A stretch of 64,000 nt of DNA, from the NCBI GenBank assembly GCA_003215415.1, contig QCKK01000007.1, positions 1 through 64,000 of the forward strand, written 5' to 3'. The stretch comes from Prochlorococcus sp. AG-409-N21. Lineage in GTDB: Bacteria > Cyanobacteriota > Cyanobacteriia > PCC-6307 > Cyanobiaceae. The notes under the pieces were generated by a model, which saw nothing but the letters and a program-made list of their open reading frames with translations, was not told the DNA's origin and ran no database searches. Shown one piece after another: positions 1-9,432 of the stretch. A program made the position numbers and the translations under genes. Numbering within the stretch: position 1 is the first letter of the stretch; every line of letters begins with the position of its first letter.

Positions 1-76
1 CCTGCAGCTTTTTCGCTATTATGGCACCAGAAAGATCTTCACCGTGACCATTACTAACTAAAAGAATTTTTGCCAA
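1..76 (-). CDS. LpxB-related glycosyltransferase, N-terminal fragment (cut by window edge)
   Basis: Only the first 25 codons are inside the window. They read LAKILLVSNGHGEDLSGAII, with the NGHGEDLS signature found at the N-terminus of the cyanobacterial lipid-A-disaccharide-synthase-related family (GT19-like, GT-B fold). The start is a TTG lying one base after the stop codon of the upstream TPR gene, so the two are probably translationally coupled. Members of this family are presumed to transfer a nucleotide-sugar residue in envelope biosynthesis, but the cyanobacterial substrate is not established. The family call rests on the short motif alone. Confidence 0.6.
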   Translation of the reverse strand, partial: MAKILLVSNGHGEDLSGAIIAKKLQ

Positions 77-77
77 G

Positions 78-500
78 TCAAAGTCCCAACCAATTCTTTA
101 CTTTTTGCAGAGATTCCCAATTAGGTTTTCTAGCTAATCCATCTAAAATGGATTTTCTTAACTCTTCCTGAAACTCTGGGACTGTAAATATAATCCTTTT
201 TACAAAATCTATATGGTCTCGAACTCCTTTCGATTTGGTTTCTAATAAAGCCAAACTTAAATTAACCCTAGCCTGAGGATCCTTTGGATTTAATTTAACT
301 GCTATACGTGCCGAGCGTAATGCATCGTTAGGTGAATCACAAAGCAATTGGAGCCAAGCCAAGCAAGTCCAACCAGCAAAATTATTTGGCGCACTTTCAG
401 TAATTTCCTGAAAGTCCTTTAATACATCAGAAGGATCATCACAATTTTGATACTTAGCCATTGCGCTATCAAAAAGTGTTTCCTGTGAAGACATAATCAA
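78..500 (-). CDS. Small TPR-repeat protein
   Basis: This 140-residue soluble protein has helical pairs typical of tetratricopeptide repeats. Residues about 30-90 contain WTCLAWLQLLCDSPNDALRS followed by A-VKLNPKDPQARVNLSLALLE, matching the TPR pattern W-LG-x-Y-A-F-A-P. TPRs mediate protein-protein contacts, so a scaffold or assembly role is likely but no partner can be read from the sequence. No signal peptide is present. It lies directly upstream of the LpxB-related gene with one base between them, which suggests one transcript. The ATG start is preceded by an AT-rich spacer. Confidence 0.75.
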   Translation of the reverse strand: MIMSSQETLFDSAMAKYQNCDDPSDVLKDFQEITESAPNNFAGWTCLAWLQLLCDSPNDALRSARIAVKLNPKDPQARVNLSLALLETKSKGVRDHIDFVKRIIFTVPEFQEELRKSILDGLARKPNWESLQKVKNWLGL

Positions 501-545
501 ATCAAGATGTAAGCGTATTAATCTAAAAAAGAAATTTTTAGATCC

Positions 546-941
546 CTAAACTGCAAAAGAACTTCCACAACCACATGTTTGCGTAGCATTAGGATTGGTA
601 AAGTTAAATCCTCCTCCAATCAAAGCATTACTAAAATCTAGTTGCATCCCATAAATATAAAGCAAACTTTTTGGATCACATATCACTCTAAAAGACTGGC
701 CATTAGGAGGAAGATACTCGTAAGTCTCATCATCTTTTTCTATTTCTGAGCTATCTACAAAATCCATGGTGTAACTCATTCCACTACATCCACCAGAACG
801 AACCCCTACCCGCAAAACTTTGCCTGCTCCTTCTTCAAGGCATAGTCGAGACAACTGTTGCATTGCCGTTTCGGTTATTAGAATTCCTTTACCATCTGCT
901 GCGGTATGGGTTCCAGCAGGCGTTACAGATAAGCTGCTCAT
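546..941 (-). CDS. A-type iron-sulfur cluster carrier (IscA/SufA/ErpA family)
   Basis: The protein has 131 residues. The HesB/YadR fold is recognised from ITETAMQQL near residue 22, the first conserved cysteine in VRSGGCSGMSY, and the C-terminal pair in TQTCGCGSSF. These three cysteines bind an Fe-S cluster or iron that is delivered to apo-proteins. An N-terminal extension of about 20 residues precedes the fold. The gene is divergent from zds across about 100 bp and is far from the suf operon at 47-52 kb, but it is expected to work with it. SufA and ErpA-like roles cannot be separated from sequence. Confidence 0.9.
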   Translation of the reverse strand: MSSLSVTPAGTHTAADGKGILITETAMQQLSRLCLEEGAGKVLRVGVRSGGCSGMSYTMDFVDSSEIEKDDETYEYLPPNGQSFRVICDPKSLLYIYGMQLDFSNALIGGGFNFTNPNATQTCGCGSSFAV

Positions 942-1050
942 TAAGCCTTGATATGCCTTTATTCACTTTATTGATTTATTTCCATTTGTGCTTAGTTCAC
1001 TTTCTGGTTGCATGTTTCATAGAGTCAGAAAGTAGTCATTGGTCAAACGG

Positions 1051-2511
1051 GTGAAAGTTGCAATAGTTGGAGCCGGGCTTGCTGGTCTTACAGCAGCTGT
1101 AGACCTAGTGGATGCAGGGCATTCAGTAAGCATCTACGAAGCAAGACCATTTATAGGAGGGAAAGTTGGTAGCTGGGAAGACGCAGAAGGCAATCACATT
1201 GAAATGGGTTTACATGTGTTTTTTTTCAATTATGCAAATCTCTTCGCATTGATGAGAAGGGTTGGTGCAATAGAAAACTTGCTCCCAAAAGACCATACAC
1301 ATTTATTCGTAAACGAGGGTGGAGATCTGCGATCACTTGATTTCCGTTTTTTACTTGGTGCACCTTTCAATGGTCTGAAGGCATTCTTCACGACACCTCA
1401 ATTGAACTGGATTGACAAACTACGTAATGCGCTTGCACTTGGGACAAGCCCAATAGTTCAAGGATTAATTGATTACGAAGGCGCAATGAAAACAATTCGC
1501 GCTTTAGATTCATTAAGCTTTCAAGAATGGTTTCTCAGTCATGGAGGCAGTCTTAACAGCATTAAACGAATGTGGAATCCTATTGCTTATGCACTTGGAT
1601 TTATCGACTGTGAAGCCATCTCAGCACGTTGCATGCTGACGATCTTCATGATGTTTGCAGCAAAAACCGAAGCTTCCAAATTAAATCTCCTAAAAGGCTC
1701 TCCTCATAAATGGCTAACCAAACCCATTCTTGATTACATTACTAACAAAGGTGGAAAACTTCATTTACGTCATAGAGTTAGAAAGATACATTTCACTGAT
1801 GACAACGAATCTTTAATAACTGGTTTAACAATAGGTACTCCTGATGGAGACATAGTAGTTAATGCGGATGCCTACTTAGCAGCATGTGACGTTCCAGGAA
1901 TTCAAAAACTTCTTCCAAATGAATGGCGTCGATATCCTCAATTTGCAGCTATAGATGAACTCAAGGCTGTTCCTGTCGCAACAGTTCAACTTAGATATAA
2001 TGGTTGGGTTACCGAATTAAATGACGATAAATCAAGGCTTAATATTGATAGGCCTGCCGGCTTAGACAATTTGCTATATACCGCAGATGCTGACTTTAGT
2101 TGCTTTGCTGATCTGGCTTTAACCAGTCCAGCAGATTATAGGCACAAAAATACGGGCTCTCTCTTACAGCTCGTCCTTACTCCTGGAGATCCTTGGATCA
2201 GTAAATCAACTCAAGAGATTGTTAAACATACTGATTCCCAAGTAAGACATCTTTTCCCTTCTTCTCGTTCTCTCAAATTGGAATGGAGCAATGTAGTAAA
2301 ACTTGCACAATCTTTATATAGAGAGGCACCTGGAATGGAACCATTTAGACCTAATCAAAGCACACCCATTAACAACTTCTTTTTAGCTGGAAGCTATACG
2401 CGCCAAGATTATATAGATTCCATGGAAGGGGCCACGATGAGCGGGCATCTGGCTTCTGCAGCCATAATGAATACAGAAGTCAATCTCGCCAAAAATATAT
2501 CGGTGGCTTAA
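1051..2511 (+). CDS. zds: Zeta-carotene desaturase
   Basis: This FAD-dependent desaturase converts zeta-carotene to lycopene in carotenoid synthesis at the thylakoid or plasma membrane. The N-terminal dinucleotide-binding motif [20 protein letters not shown] is followed by the family blocks [56 protein letters not shown] and the C-terminal [19 protein letters not shown]. Length and order match cyanobacterial CrtQ/Zds. I chose the GTG at 1051 because it gives the N-terminus [13 protein letters not shown], as in homologues; an in-frame TTG at 1039 adds four residues. The SRPBCC gene follows after two bases. Confidence 0.95.
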   Translation: MKVAIVGAGLAGLTAAVDLVDAGHSVSIYEARPFIGGKVGSWEDAEGNHIEMGLHVFFFNYANLFALMRRVGAIENLLPKDHTHLFVNEGGDLRSLDFRFLLGAPFNGLKAFFTTPQLNWIDKLRNALALGTSPIVQGLIDYEGAMKTIRALDSLSFQEWFLSHGGSLNSIKRMWNPIAYALGFIDCEAISARCMLTIFMMFAAKTEASKLNLLKGSPHKWLTKPILDYITNKGGKLHLRHRVRKIHFTDDNESLITGLTIGTPDGDIVVNADAYLAACDVPGIQKLLPNEWRRYPQFAAIDELKAVPVATVQLRYNGWVTELNDDKSRLNIDRPAGLDNLLYTADADFSCFADLALTSPADYRHKNTGSLLQLVLTPGDPWISKSTQEIVKHTDSQVRHLFPSSRSLKLEWSNVVKLAQSLYREAPGMEPFRPNQSTPINNFFLAGSYTRQDYIDSMEGATMSGHLASAAIMNTEVNLAKNISVA

Positions 2512-2513
2512 AC

Positions 2514-2972
2514 ATGGGACGCTGGCTCGAACACACTGTTATTAGCAATATCAAGGCCCCTGTTCAACAAGTATGGACAGTATGGAGTGATCTAGATGCA
2601 ATGCCCCTTTGGATGAGCTGGATTGAATCAGTCAAAACAATAGATGAGGCAACGAAAACACTTCCTGACTTAACTGAGTGGACCTTGGCTGCAAATGGGT
2701 TTCGTTTTAAATGGAAAGCCAGGATTACAGAAAGAATTGATGCCCAAAAACTCAAATGGCAATCAGAAGGGGGTCTTCCAACGAAAGGAGCTGTTCGATT
2801 CTATTCTGAGAACGAAGGAGAGACAATTGTCAAATTAATTGTTAGCTATGAATTGCCAAGAGTATTAGCCCCAATCATGGAACCAAGTATCTTAGGGGGC
2901 ATGGTCACTAGTGAATTGCAAGCCAATATTGATAGGTTCAAGGATCTTGTAGAAAGTGGTTATGGGAGTTAA
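2514..2972 (+). CDS. SRPBCC (START/polyketide-cyclase-like) family protein
   Basis: The 152-residue protein opens with WLEHTVISNIKAPVQQVWTV, the typical first strand and helix of the SRPBCC ligand-binding fold, and continues with WSDLDAMPLWMSWIESV and a long C-terminal helix (residues about 120-150). Such proteins form a deep hydrophobic pocket for lipids or pigments. It begins two bases after zds, so the two form an operon; a link to carotenoid handling is inferred from this position only. No catalytic residues can be assigned. Confidence 0.8.
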   Translation: MGRWLEHTVISNIKAPVQQVWTVWSDLDAMPLWMSWIESVKTIDEATKTLPDLTEWTLAANGFRFKWKARITERIDAQKLKWQSEGGLPTKGAVRFYSENEGETIVKLIVSYELPRVLAPIMEPSILGGMVTSELQANIDRFKDLVESGYGS

Positions 2973-3018
2973 AGCGCTAACAATTTCAGATGATCTAATT
3001 AGATAATAAGACTAGAGT

Positions 3019-3822
3019 TCAGGAAGATGAAATATCTAAGCAAGCTTTTATTAATCCATTCATGTCATGAGGATCTGCTTCAATATCACATCTAGAGAAA
3101 TACTTGTAACAAGTAAGACTTGTCTGTGGTCCTATAGAAACTATCTTGATATGTCTAAACATTATTAACCATTTATCCCCAAACTCTCCCTTCATTAAAT
3201 TTACAGTATTAAGAACTGTCTTGCTACTTGTAAAAGCAATTATATTAACCTCTGAAGATAGAAATGCATTGGATGTCTCACTAGGAATATCATTAGGACA
3301 TCTAGATTCATAAGCAGAGACTTCTATAACAGAAGCTCCTAATTTCGAAAATCCTTCTGACAAAATTGTTCTCCCACCACTTTGGACACGAGGTAGAAGG
3401 ATCTTTAATCCAGAACAAGGGGTGGGGAAATTGCTAAGTAAACTATCTGCAACATAATTAGGCGGAACAAAATCTACGCTGACAGCTATTTGATTTAGAT
3501 AAAATGAGGTTTTTTTACCAACAGCGGCAACATTTAATGATTTTGAGAAGCTAGAAAGTTTTTTATCCATTAATCGAAGTCTCTCCTCCACAGCCTTGAC
3601 TCCATTGATACTCGAGAATATCAACCAATCGAAAGTTTCTAGATCTCGCAAAGCAAAATCCAACCCATTCCAATCGTCGGGAGGGCCAATTATGAGTGCT
3701 GGCAAATCAAGAACTCTGGCGCCTAAATTCTCTAGTAATTGACGAGGTTCTCTACTTTGCTCTTGTGCTCTAGTAATAACAATTGTCTTGCCCTTAATAA
3801 TGGTTGCTGAATTAAGATCCAT
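3019..3822 (-). CDS. hemD: Uroporphyrinogen-III synthase
   Basis: This enzyme cyclises hydroxymethylbilane to uroporphyrinogen III, the branch point for haem, chlorophyll and cobalamin. The 267-residue protein shows the two-lobe HemD pattern: N-terminal GKTIVITRAQEQSREPRQLLENLGARVLDLPAL, the inter-lobe segment DWLIFSSINGVKAVEERL, AAVGKKTSFYL, then VNIIAFTSSKTVLN and IKIVSIGPQTS in the second half. HemD is poorly conserved in general, but these blocks are diagnostic. It lies just downstream of the GH3 gene, 16 bases after that gene's ATG-side neighbour ends, on the same strand as the GH3-rbfA-ycf33 group. Confidence 0.88.
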   Translation of the reverse strand: MDLNSATIIKGKTIVITRAQEQSREPRQLLENLGARVLDLPALIIGPPDDWNGLDFALRDLETFDWLIFSSINGVKAVEERLRLMDKKLSSFSKSLNVAAVGKKTSFYLNQIAVSVDFVPPNYVADSLLSNFPTPCSGLKILLPRVQSGGRTILSEGFSKLGASVIEVSAYESRCPNDIPSETSNAFLSSEVNIIAFTSSKTVLNTVNLMKGEFGDKWLIMFRHIKIVSIGPQTSLTCYKYFSRCDIEADPHDMNGLIKACLDISSS

Positions 3823-3838
3823 GTCAGAAGAAAGAAAT

Positions 3839-5488
3839 TTAATCTGTAAAGGTTATACTTTTTTCTTGATCGAGATTTGGTTGGTTAAAATCAGAAATAA
3901 AGAAATGGCTTAGAATCTTTTCTTGTGCTTCTATTATTTGGCCAGGGCTATAAGCTGCAGGTATAGATGAATCTAGTACCTGATTTAATTGACTCCACAA
4001 ATAAGGACAACCGTAAACAACTAATCCATTCAGTAATTTGTACCTTTGCAACTGTTCCACAGCGGCAATCCATGGCTCCTGAAAAAAATGATTACCTTGA
4101 AAAGGATTACCTCTCAAAAAAATTTGCAAGAAAAAGGGTCCTTTACCTAAGTTGCTTAAGATAAGTGGTTCAGTTGCATTTTCTTGCCAAATATTAACTC
4201 CTAAATTATGTAAAATTACAGTTTTAAAACCAGCATTTTCTGGCAATGCAATTGCAGGAGAAGAGCTTGAAAGAAATTTAGATGAAAATATATTATCCAC
4301 TCTAATCAAATTAATACCAATATCCTTTAATTTAAAATCTTCTGTTAATCTTATTTCTGAAGACAAATCAACGAGCTCATTGGCAAATTTCATCTGCTCA
4401 TCTTGAATAAAATTAATTGTACTATTATTATCTTTATAGTTAATATTAGGGTTAATTTTTTTCAATCTTGACAAAGCATCTCTCCTTCTATTAAGCGAGG
4501 CTTCCAATCTTTCAATAGGCATTCTACCGGATTGAAAAGCTTGACATATTGACTCAATGGCTTCATAAGGATTCTCAGGCATCAAAAGCAAATCAGCTCC
4601 AGCCTCTATTGCCATTACAGCCGCTTCACCACTACCATATTGATTACTTATTGCCTTCATTAGAAGAGCATCAGTGACAACAAGTGACTGAAAATTTAAT
4701 CGCTCCCTAAGCAATTCTTTTATTATATTTTTAGACAAGGTTGCAGGATAATTCGAATCTATTTTATTTAACAATATATGTGCTGTCATTATGCTTGCAA
4801 CCCCATTATTAATTAATGCCTTAAATGGAATAAATGCATAATCTTCTAGTTCTGAAATATCGGTTTCTAAGACTGGCAACTGCAAATGCGAATCAACGCC
4901 AGTGTCTCCATGACCAGGGAAATGCTTTGCACAAGACAATACGCCTTCGGAATCAAGTCCTTTGTTAAATGCACAAACAAGTTCAGATACACTTTTGGGT
5001 GTTTCTCCCCAACTTCTAACGTTAATAACAGGATTCTTCGGATTATTATTCACATCACAGATTGGTGCTAATACCCAATTAAGACCACATCTTCTTGCCT
5101 CATTGCCAACACAACGTCCATATCTTTCAGCAAGACTTATGGCTCTTTGAGGATCCTTGAAATAAATCCGAGCAATAGCCATAGGAGGGACAAGCCAAGT
5201 TCCTCCTTGAAAACGCTGACCCACTCCTTCTTCTACATCTGCGGCCAAGAGAAGAGGATTAGAAGCCCATTCCTGAAGCATTGAACATCTTTTTTTTAGC
5301 TCAATAACACTCCCACCAAAAAGAATTACCCCACCCACACCATCAGAAAGAAACTTTTGTAATTCACTATTACTTAACTCCCACTCTGGATAATTCCTTT
5401 GCACATCTTCGATGTGACCACTGGCTCTTATAACCAACAGTTCCGCAACCTTTTTTCTAAGGATCTCTTCATTTCCCAAGAAGCTCAT
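3839..5488 (-). CDS. nagZ: Glycoside hydrolase family 3, beta-N-acetylhexosaminidase (NagZ-like)
   Basis: NagZ enzymes remove N-acetylglucosamine from peptidoglycan fragments during wall recycling. The catalytic motif [20 protein letters not shown] is present near residues 185-205, with the general acid/base His in DSH. The nucleophile Asp lies in [11 protein letters not shown]. Other family blocks are [16 protein letters not shown] and [18 protein letters not shown]. The protein has 549 residues against about 340 for proteobacterial NagZ; the extra C-terminal 200 residues resemble the extension of many cyanobacterial homologues. The start overlaps the end of rbfA by 4 bp. anmK is also in this window, consistent with a recycling route. 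Confidence 0.85.
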   Translation of the reverse strand: MSFLGNEEILRKKVAELLVIRASGHIEDVQRNYPEWELSNSELQKFLSDGVGGVILFGGSVIELKKRCSMLQEWASNPLLLAADVEEGVGQRFQGGTWLVPPMAIARIYFKDPQRAISLAERYGRCVGNEARRCGLNWVLAPICDVNNNPKNPVINVRSWGETPKSVSELVCAFNKGLDSEGVLSCAKHFPGHGDTGVDSHLQLPVLETDISELEDYAFIPFKALINNGVASIMTAHILLNKIDSNYPATLSKNIIKELLRERLNFQSLVVTDALLMKAISNQYGSGEAAVMAIEAGADLLLMPENPYEAIESICQAFQSGRMPIERLEASLNRRRDALSRLKKINPNINYKDNNSTINFIQDEQMKFANELVDLSSEIRLTEDFKLKDIGINLIRVDNIFSSKFLSSSSPAIALPENAGFKTVILHNLGVNIWQENATEPLILSNLGKGPFFLQIFLRGNPFQGNHFFQEPWIAAVEQLQRYKLLNGLVVYGCPYLWSQLNQVLDSSIPAAYSPGQIIEAQEKILSHFFISDFNQPNLDQEKSITFTD

Positions 5489-5883
5489 GATTCGCCATTT
5501 ATTGGAGAAGGGTCATCTCCTCGTCCCTTTCTTTCTTGTTCAAGTTTTCCTAGAAGATTTAACAAAGAAGTACCTTTCTCTAAACCAATATCCAATTTAA
5601 AAGTTACTTCAGGGGCTCTACGCATTTGAAGTCTTCTTCCCAATGCACCTCGGACAAAGCTAGTAGCTGCATCAAGACCAGCCAAGACGTCCTCTTTAAG
5701 GCTTGGATCGCCGAAAACACTTACAAAAATTTTGCAGTGCTGCAAATCGCCAGATACCTCAACATGGGTAATGCTTACCATTCCTCGATGTACTCTCTCA
5801 TCACGAATTCCATGTATAAGTAGATCACTCACTTCTTTGCGTATAAGTGCTGCAACTCTTTCAACTCGATGTCCATTAGTCAT
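5485..5883 (-). CDS. rbfA: Ribosome-binding factor A
   Basis: RbfA helps late maturation of the 30S subunit and 16S rRNA 5' end and is needed in the cold. The 132-residue KH-like protein has the standard opening [26 protein letters not shown], then [24 protein letters not shown] and the C-terminal [24 protein letters not shown]. The C-terminal end overlaps the GH3 start by 4 bp, indicating translational coupling, and the DUF751 gene lies two bases upstream. Confidence 0.95.
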   Translation of the reverse strand: MTNGHRVERVAALIRKEVSDLLIHGIRDERVHRGMVSITHVEVSGDLQHCKIFVSVFGDPSLKEDVLAGLDAATSFVRGALGRRLQMRRAPEVTFKLDIGLEKGTSLLNLLGKLEQERKGRGDDPSPINGES

Positions 5884-5885
5884 AG

Positions 5886-6092
5886 CTATATAAGTGAAGT
5901 TGGAAAAACCATTGCACGTACAACAAACGCAAGAGTAATGATCCCGCTAATTAGTGCACCAATCAAAGTTATAGCGGTCACTGGATTTCCACTGCGACGA
6001 ACCAAAGGTTCTAAGAATGCAGCAAATACTCCAAGGACAATAGTGATTAGGTATTTGGGATACCTTGCAACATTGGAAAAAAATTCACCCAT
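5886..6092 (-). CDS. ycf33: Ycf33/DUF751 family small membrane protein
   Basis: This 68-residue protein has two predicted membrane helices (about residues 12-28 and 40-62) separated by [13 protein letters not shown]. The pattern [28 protein letters not shown] is typical of DUF751, the family containing plastid Ycf33. The function is unknown; the restriction to cyanobacteria and plastids suggests a thylakoid role. It sits two bases before rbfA in the same operon and is divergent from the GST gene. Confidence 0.75.
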   Translation of the reverse strand: MGEFFSNVARYPKYLITIVLGVFAAFLEPLVRRSGNPVTAITLIGALISGIITLAFVVRAMVFPTSLI

Positions 6093-6151
6093 GAGTCTTG
6101 CTGCTTGTTGTATGTGGTGGCTACTCTGCCTGTCTTATGGCGATTAAAGCC

Positions 6152-6877
6152 ATGTTGGAACTCCATCAATTCCGCCATTCAGCTTTTTGTTTAAAAGTAA
6201 GAATGGCTTTGCAGGCAAAAAGTATTGAATACAGCGCTATAGAAGTTACTCCAGGGATAGGACAAGTGGAGGTTTTCCGTCTCTCAGGACAAAAACAGGT
6301 GCCTATCATTGTTAATGGAAATAGAGTCATTGCAGATTCGACTGAAATTATTCGCTACTTAGAAACCCAAAAACCAGAACCTTCCTTAATCCCAAAAGAC
6401 CCAATACACGCAGCGCAAGCCTTGATAATAGAAGATTGGGCTGATACAACTTTCGCAAAATTAACCCAAACTGCACTTCTTCAAGCTGCTTCCATTAATC
6501 ATGATCTGCAAAAAGCTCTTTTACCAAATGGCATGCCTGATTTGTTAAAGCAGGCGATAGAAAGTATTCCGAGCGGATTTATCAATGGGCTAATCGAACT
6601 ATCACCAAAAAAAGAATATACTGAATTAATTAAAAGTCTTGAGTTAATTGCAAAATTACTTGCATCAAGTCCCTGGCTTGTCGGAAAGCAAATGAGCATT
6701 GCAGACATAGCAATAGCTGCACAATTATCATTACTAAAGTTTCCGCTATCATCTGATTATCCCCTTGCTGGTCAAGGTGTTCCTGGGATAAATGACAATC
6801 CCATCTTGATGGATTTGTTCAGATGGAGAGATAAACTTGATGAATCATTAACTGCCAATCAAAATATGAAAAAATAA
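6152..6877 (+). CDS. Glutathione S-transferase family protein
   Basis: The N-terminal thioredoxin-like domain reads LELHQFRHSAFCLKVRMALQ, followed by the cis-Pro block GQKQVPIIVNG and the glutathione-contacting ADSTEIIRYLE; an all-helical C-terminal domain follows with WLVGKQMSIADIAIAAQL. These support a GST that conjugates or reduces electrophiles with glutathione. I chose ATG 6152, which starts right at the beta-1 strand. In-frame ATGs at 6137 and 6098 would add 5 or 18 residues and the longer form would overlap the divergent DUF751 start region. The substrate is unknown. Confidence 0.8.
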   Translation: MLELHQFRHSAFCLKVRMALQAKSIEYSAIEVTPGIGQVEVFRLSGQKQVPIIVNGNRVIADSTEIIRYLETQKPEPSLIPKDPIHAAQALIIEDWADTTFAKLTQTALLQAASINHDLQKALLPNGMPDLLKQAIESIPSGFINGLIELSPKKEYTELIKSLELIAKLLASSPWLVGKQMSIADIAIAAQLSLLKFPLSSDYPLAGQGVPGINDNPILMDLFRWRDKLDESLTANQNMKK

Positions 6878-6910
6878 ATTATTTCACTCTTACATCCTAG
6901 GAGGATTCTT

Positions 6911-7174
6911 ATGTCAGATCCACTAATACGTAACATTAATAATTTTGTCATCCTCGAACCTGGCAAGCCAGAAGAGTTTCTAAGTAAAAATGAAACATTG
7001 ACATGGTTGGAAAACTGGCTTCAGAAGATTGATCAACTCCCCAAAGATATTAAGAGTCAACCCTCACTTTCTTCAGCAGCAAAACACCTATTAGATACTG
7101 CTTGTGATTTAGAAATTAGTCCAGGGATAAAAATCCAATGGTTTGCTGTGCGCATTAATCCTCCGAAGACTTAA
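6911..7174 (+). CDS. Probable CRR7-type NDH-1 assembly protein
   Basis: This 87-residue soluble protein has the pattern NFVILEPGKPEEFLSKNETLTWLENWL, an LPKDI turn, and the C-terminal AAKHLLDTACDLEISPG followed by QWFAVRINP. I read this as the chlororespiratory reduction 7 (CRR7) family, needed in plants for the NDH-like complex; the assignment is from memory of the family pattern, not a search. A strong AGGAGG ribosome-binding site (6899-6904) precedes ATG 6911. The 3' end overlaps the convergent aroK by 20 bp. Confidence 0.6.
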   Translation: MSDPLIRNINNFVILEPGKPEEFLSKNETLTWLENWLQKIDQLPKDIKSQPSLSSAAKHLLDTACDLEISPGIKIQWFAVRINPPKT

Positions 7175-7724
7175 TCAATACTAAAAGTTCTTTAATAATT
7201 TCATTTGAGATTTCTTCAGGTGATTGGCCTTGAATTAATAATTTCAAATCAGCTTCTGCATATAAAGGTTCACGGTCTGCGAATAAAGTATTCAATGCAG
7301 ATAATGGATCATTCACATCTAATAAAGGCCTTTTCACTTTATCTAGAGTCAACCTCTCAAACAAAATATCTCGATCAAGATTCAGCCATATCACAATCCC
7401 TTGATGAAGAATACCCCAATTTTCTGAACGTGTAACTACTCCACCTCCAGTAGAAACAACTAGAGAGTGTTGCTTCCCAATTTCTTGAAGAACCTGACTT
7501 TCTATAGACCTAAAAGCATCTTCACCTTCATCTTTAAAGATCTGATGAATTGATTTGCCTAGAAGTTCCTCAATTACTGAGTCTAAATCAACAGAGCGAT
7601 AACCAAGTGTCTTGGCAAGTGGCTTCGCAGTAGTGGTTTTCCCACTACCCATCATCCCTATCAGAAAAAGGTTTCTGCCCCCAAGCTTTTGTCTGACAGG
7701 ATGCAAATCTGAAAAAAAATTCAT
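7155..7724 (-). CDS. aroK: Shikimate kinase
   Basis: AroK phosphorylates shikimate with ATP in the route to chorismate and aromatic amino acids. The Walker A GMMGSGKTTTAKPLAKTLG (about residues 23-41), the shikimate-binding YRSVDLDSVIEELLGKSI, FRSIESQVL and STGGGVV motifs are all present, as is the lid region KVKRPLL. I set the start at ATG 7724, giving 189 residues; a longer open frame runs upstream to 7883 but it would overlap the divergent pterin gene and adds no recognisable sequence. The 3' end overlaps the CRR7-like gene on the other strand. Confidence 0.93.
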   Translation of the reverse strand: MNFFSDLHPVRQKLGGRNLFLIGMMGSGKTTTAKPLAKTLGYRSVDLDSVIEELLGKSIHQIFKDEGEDAFRSIESQVLQEIGKQHSLVVSTGGGVVTRSENWGILHQGIVIWLNLDRDILFERLTLDKVKRPLLDVNDPLSALNTLFADREPLYAEADLKLLIQGQSPEEISNEIIKELLVLIKSSED

Positions 7725-7778
7725 AAGATCATTTGGCAAAGAAATACTGATTATTATGGATATTGCTCTGAGCAAGCC

Positions 7779-8702
7779 ATGACTAATGTTTCTGCCCAGG
7801 CTAGTCACGGTAATGGTCGTAACTGTGTAATTACCAGACGTGCCTGTTTTAGTGCAAGTCATCGCTATTGGCTCCCCGAGCAATCAAAAGAAGAAAACGA
7901 GGCTGCCTTTGGTCTTTGTGCTTTAGCACCTGGCCATGGACATAATTACGAATTAATTGTTTCCATGGCAGGGGAGCTAGATAAAAATGGGATGGTTCTA
8001 AACCTTTCTGCCGTAAAGACAGCAATCAAAAATGAGATCACTAGTCAACTCGACTTTCACTTTCTCAATGAAACATGGCCAGAATTTGACTTATCTACAC
8101 CCAAAGGTTGCTTGCCGACCACAGAAGCACTTATTAAGAGCATATGGAATAGGTTAAAAAACCATTTGCCTCTAACGTCACTTCGCCTCTATGAACACAC
8201 AAACCTTTGGGCCGATTATCTGGGCAATCCAATGAATTCTTACCTAACAATTCGTACACATTTTGCTGCTGCACATCGATTAGCCAGAGCTGAGCTAAAC
8301 CAAGAGCAAAATGAAGCAATTTACGGGAAATGTGCGCGACCAAATGGTCACGGTCATAATTACTTTGTTGAAATTACAGTTAAAGGAGAAATAGATCCAA
8401 GGACAGGAATGATATGTGATCTTAGTGCTTTACAAGGCTTGATTGATGAGCTTATTGTCGAGCAATTTGATCATACTTTTCTCAATAAAGATATACCTCA
8501 CTTTCAAACATGTGTTCCTACTGCTGAAAATATTGCTCTATATATTTCTGACTCTCTAATAAAACCGATTAAAATTATTGGAGCAGAGTTGCATAAAGTC
8601 AAATTACAAGAAAGTCCAAATAATGCAGCGGAAGTATTCGCAGATCAATCAATGATGAATATTCCATCTAAAGTGCTAGAAGAAAGCATGTTCTCTCATT
8701 AA
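7779..8702 (+). CDS. Tandem 6-pyruvoyl-tetrahydropterin synthase/QueD-like protein
   Basis: The 307-residue protein holds two T-fold PTPS domains. Domain 1 (about 18-150) has zinc ligands H28 (FSASHR), H53 and H55 (GHGHNY) and C47. Domain 2 (about 155-295) has H166, H191, H193 and C185 (GKCARPNGHGHNY). The catalytic Asp-His pair is intact in domain 2 (D231-H232, FDHTFLN) but domain 1 reads LDFHFLN, with Phe93 where His is usual. Glu139 and Glu278 fit the substrate-pterin glutamate. Family members make tetrahydropterins or the queuosine precursor CPH4. The next gene is a RibD-C-type reductase, also of the pterin/flavin world. Confidence 0.85.
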   Translation: MTNVSAQASHGNGRNCVITRRACFSASHRYWLPEQSKEENEAAFGLCALAPGHGHNYELIVSMAGELDKNGMVLNLSAVKTAIKNEITSQLDFHFLNETWPEFDLSTPKGCLPTTEALIKSIWNRLKNHLPLTSLRLYEHTNLWADYLGNPMNSYLTIRTHFAAAHRLARAELNQEQNEAIYGKCARPNGHGHNYFVEITVKGEIDPRTGMICDLSALQGLIDELIVEQFDHTFLNKDIPHFQTCVPTAENIALYISDSLIKPIKIIGAELHKVKLQESPNNAAEVFADQSMMNIPSKVLEESMFSH

Positions 8703-8710
8703 GAAAAATT

Positions 8711-9400
8711 TTGCGGCATCCAATTGTGCGTCTAGTAATTGCTATAAGCATTGATGGTCGACTTGCACCGGCTTCGGGTAAAAAAACTAATCTTGGTGGC
8801 TGTGGAGATAGAAAAGCTTTAGAAAAATCTCTTGCATGGTCTGATGCTGCACTTATGGGAGGTGGGACACTAAGAACTCACAAAAGTACTTGCTTGATTC
8901 ATTCAAAAGATCTCATAAAGAAAAGATTATCAAAAGGGAAATCAGAGCAGCCAATAGCAATTGTCGCTAGCAGTCTTAAAGATGATTCTCCAGAATGGCC
9001 ATTCTTTCAACAACCAATCAAAAGATGGCTAATACATCCCAAATCATTAGCAAAAGGCCAAGATAATGATTATATAAATACATTTAATTTCGATAAAAAT
9101 CTGATTTCAGAGGATGATTGGACAAAAGATTTATCTAAGTTATTTGATCATGGAATATCAAGGTTAGTTCTTCTAGGTGGGACAAGGCTAATCACATCTT
9201 TTCTAAGATCTGATTATATAGATGAATTACAATTATCAATTGTACCAAAAATCCTAGGAGGATCTTATACTTGGACGGATCCAAAGCTTGATCACCTGGT
9301 AGAAGGCCTTGGCGATGGCAAGGCATGGAAACTTACAAAGATTAAAGAGCTTGGCGAAGAAGAAATCCTGCTTAAATATAAAAGAAATAGACCAATTTAA
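8711..9400 (+). CDS. RibD C-terminal domain (DHFR-fold) reductase
   Basis: This 229-residue protein matches the stand-alone reductase domain of RibD/DHFR type: VRLVIAISIDGRLAPASGKKTNLGG at the N-terminus, then SDAALMGGGTLRTHK, and LVLLGGTRLITSFLRSDYIDELQLSIVPKILGG. Such proteins reduce a ribosylamino-pyrimidine or a dihydropterin with NADPH. There is no deaminase domain. The start is TTG 8711, eight bases after the pterin gene stops; a GTG at 8726 is an alternative that trims five residues. The adjacency suggests shared pterin metabolism, which is inference; riboflavin synthesis is the other reading. Confidence 0.78.
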   Translation: MRHPIVRLVIAISIDGRLAPASGKKTNLGGCGDRKALEKSLAWSDAALMGGGTLRTHKSTCLIHSKDLIKKRLSKGKSEQPIAIVASSLKDDSPEWPFFQQPIKRWLIHPKSLAKGQDNDYINTFNFDKNLISEDDWTKDLSKLFDHGISRLVLLGGTRLITSFLRSDYIDELQLSIVPKILGGSYTWTDPKLDHLVEGLGDGKAWKLTKIKELGEEEILLKYKRNRPI

Positions 9401-9432
9401 GCAATTATTTAATGCTTCTCTCCCGAAAATAA

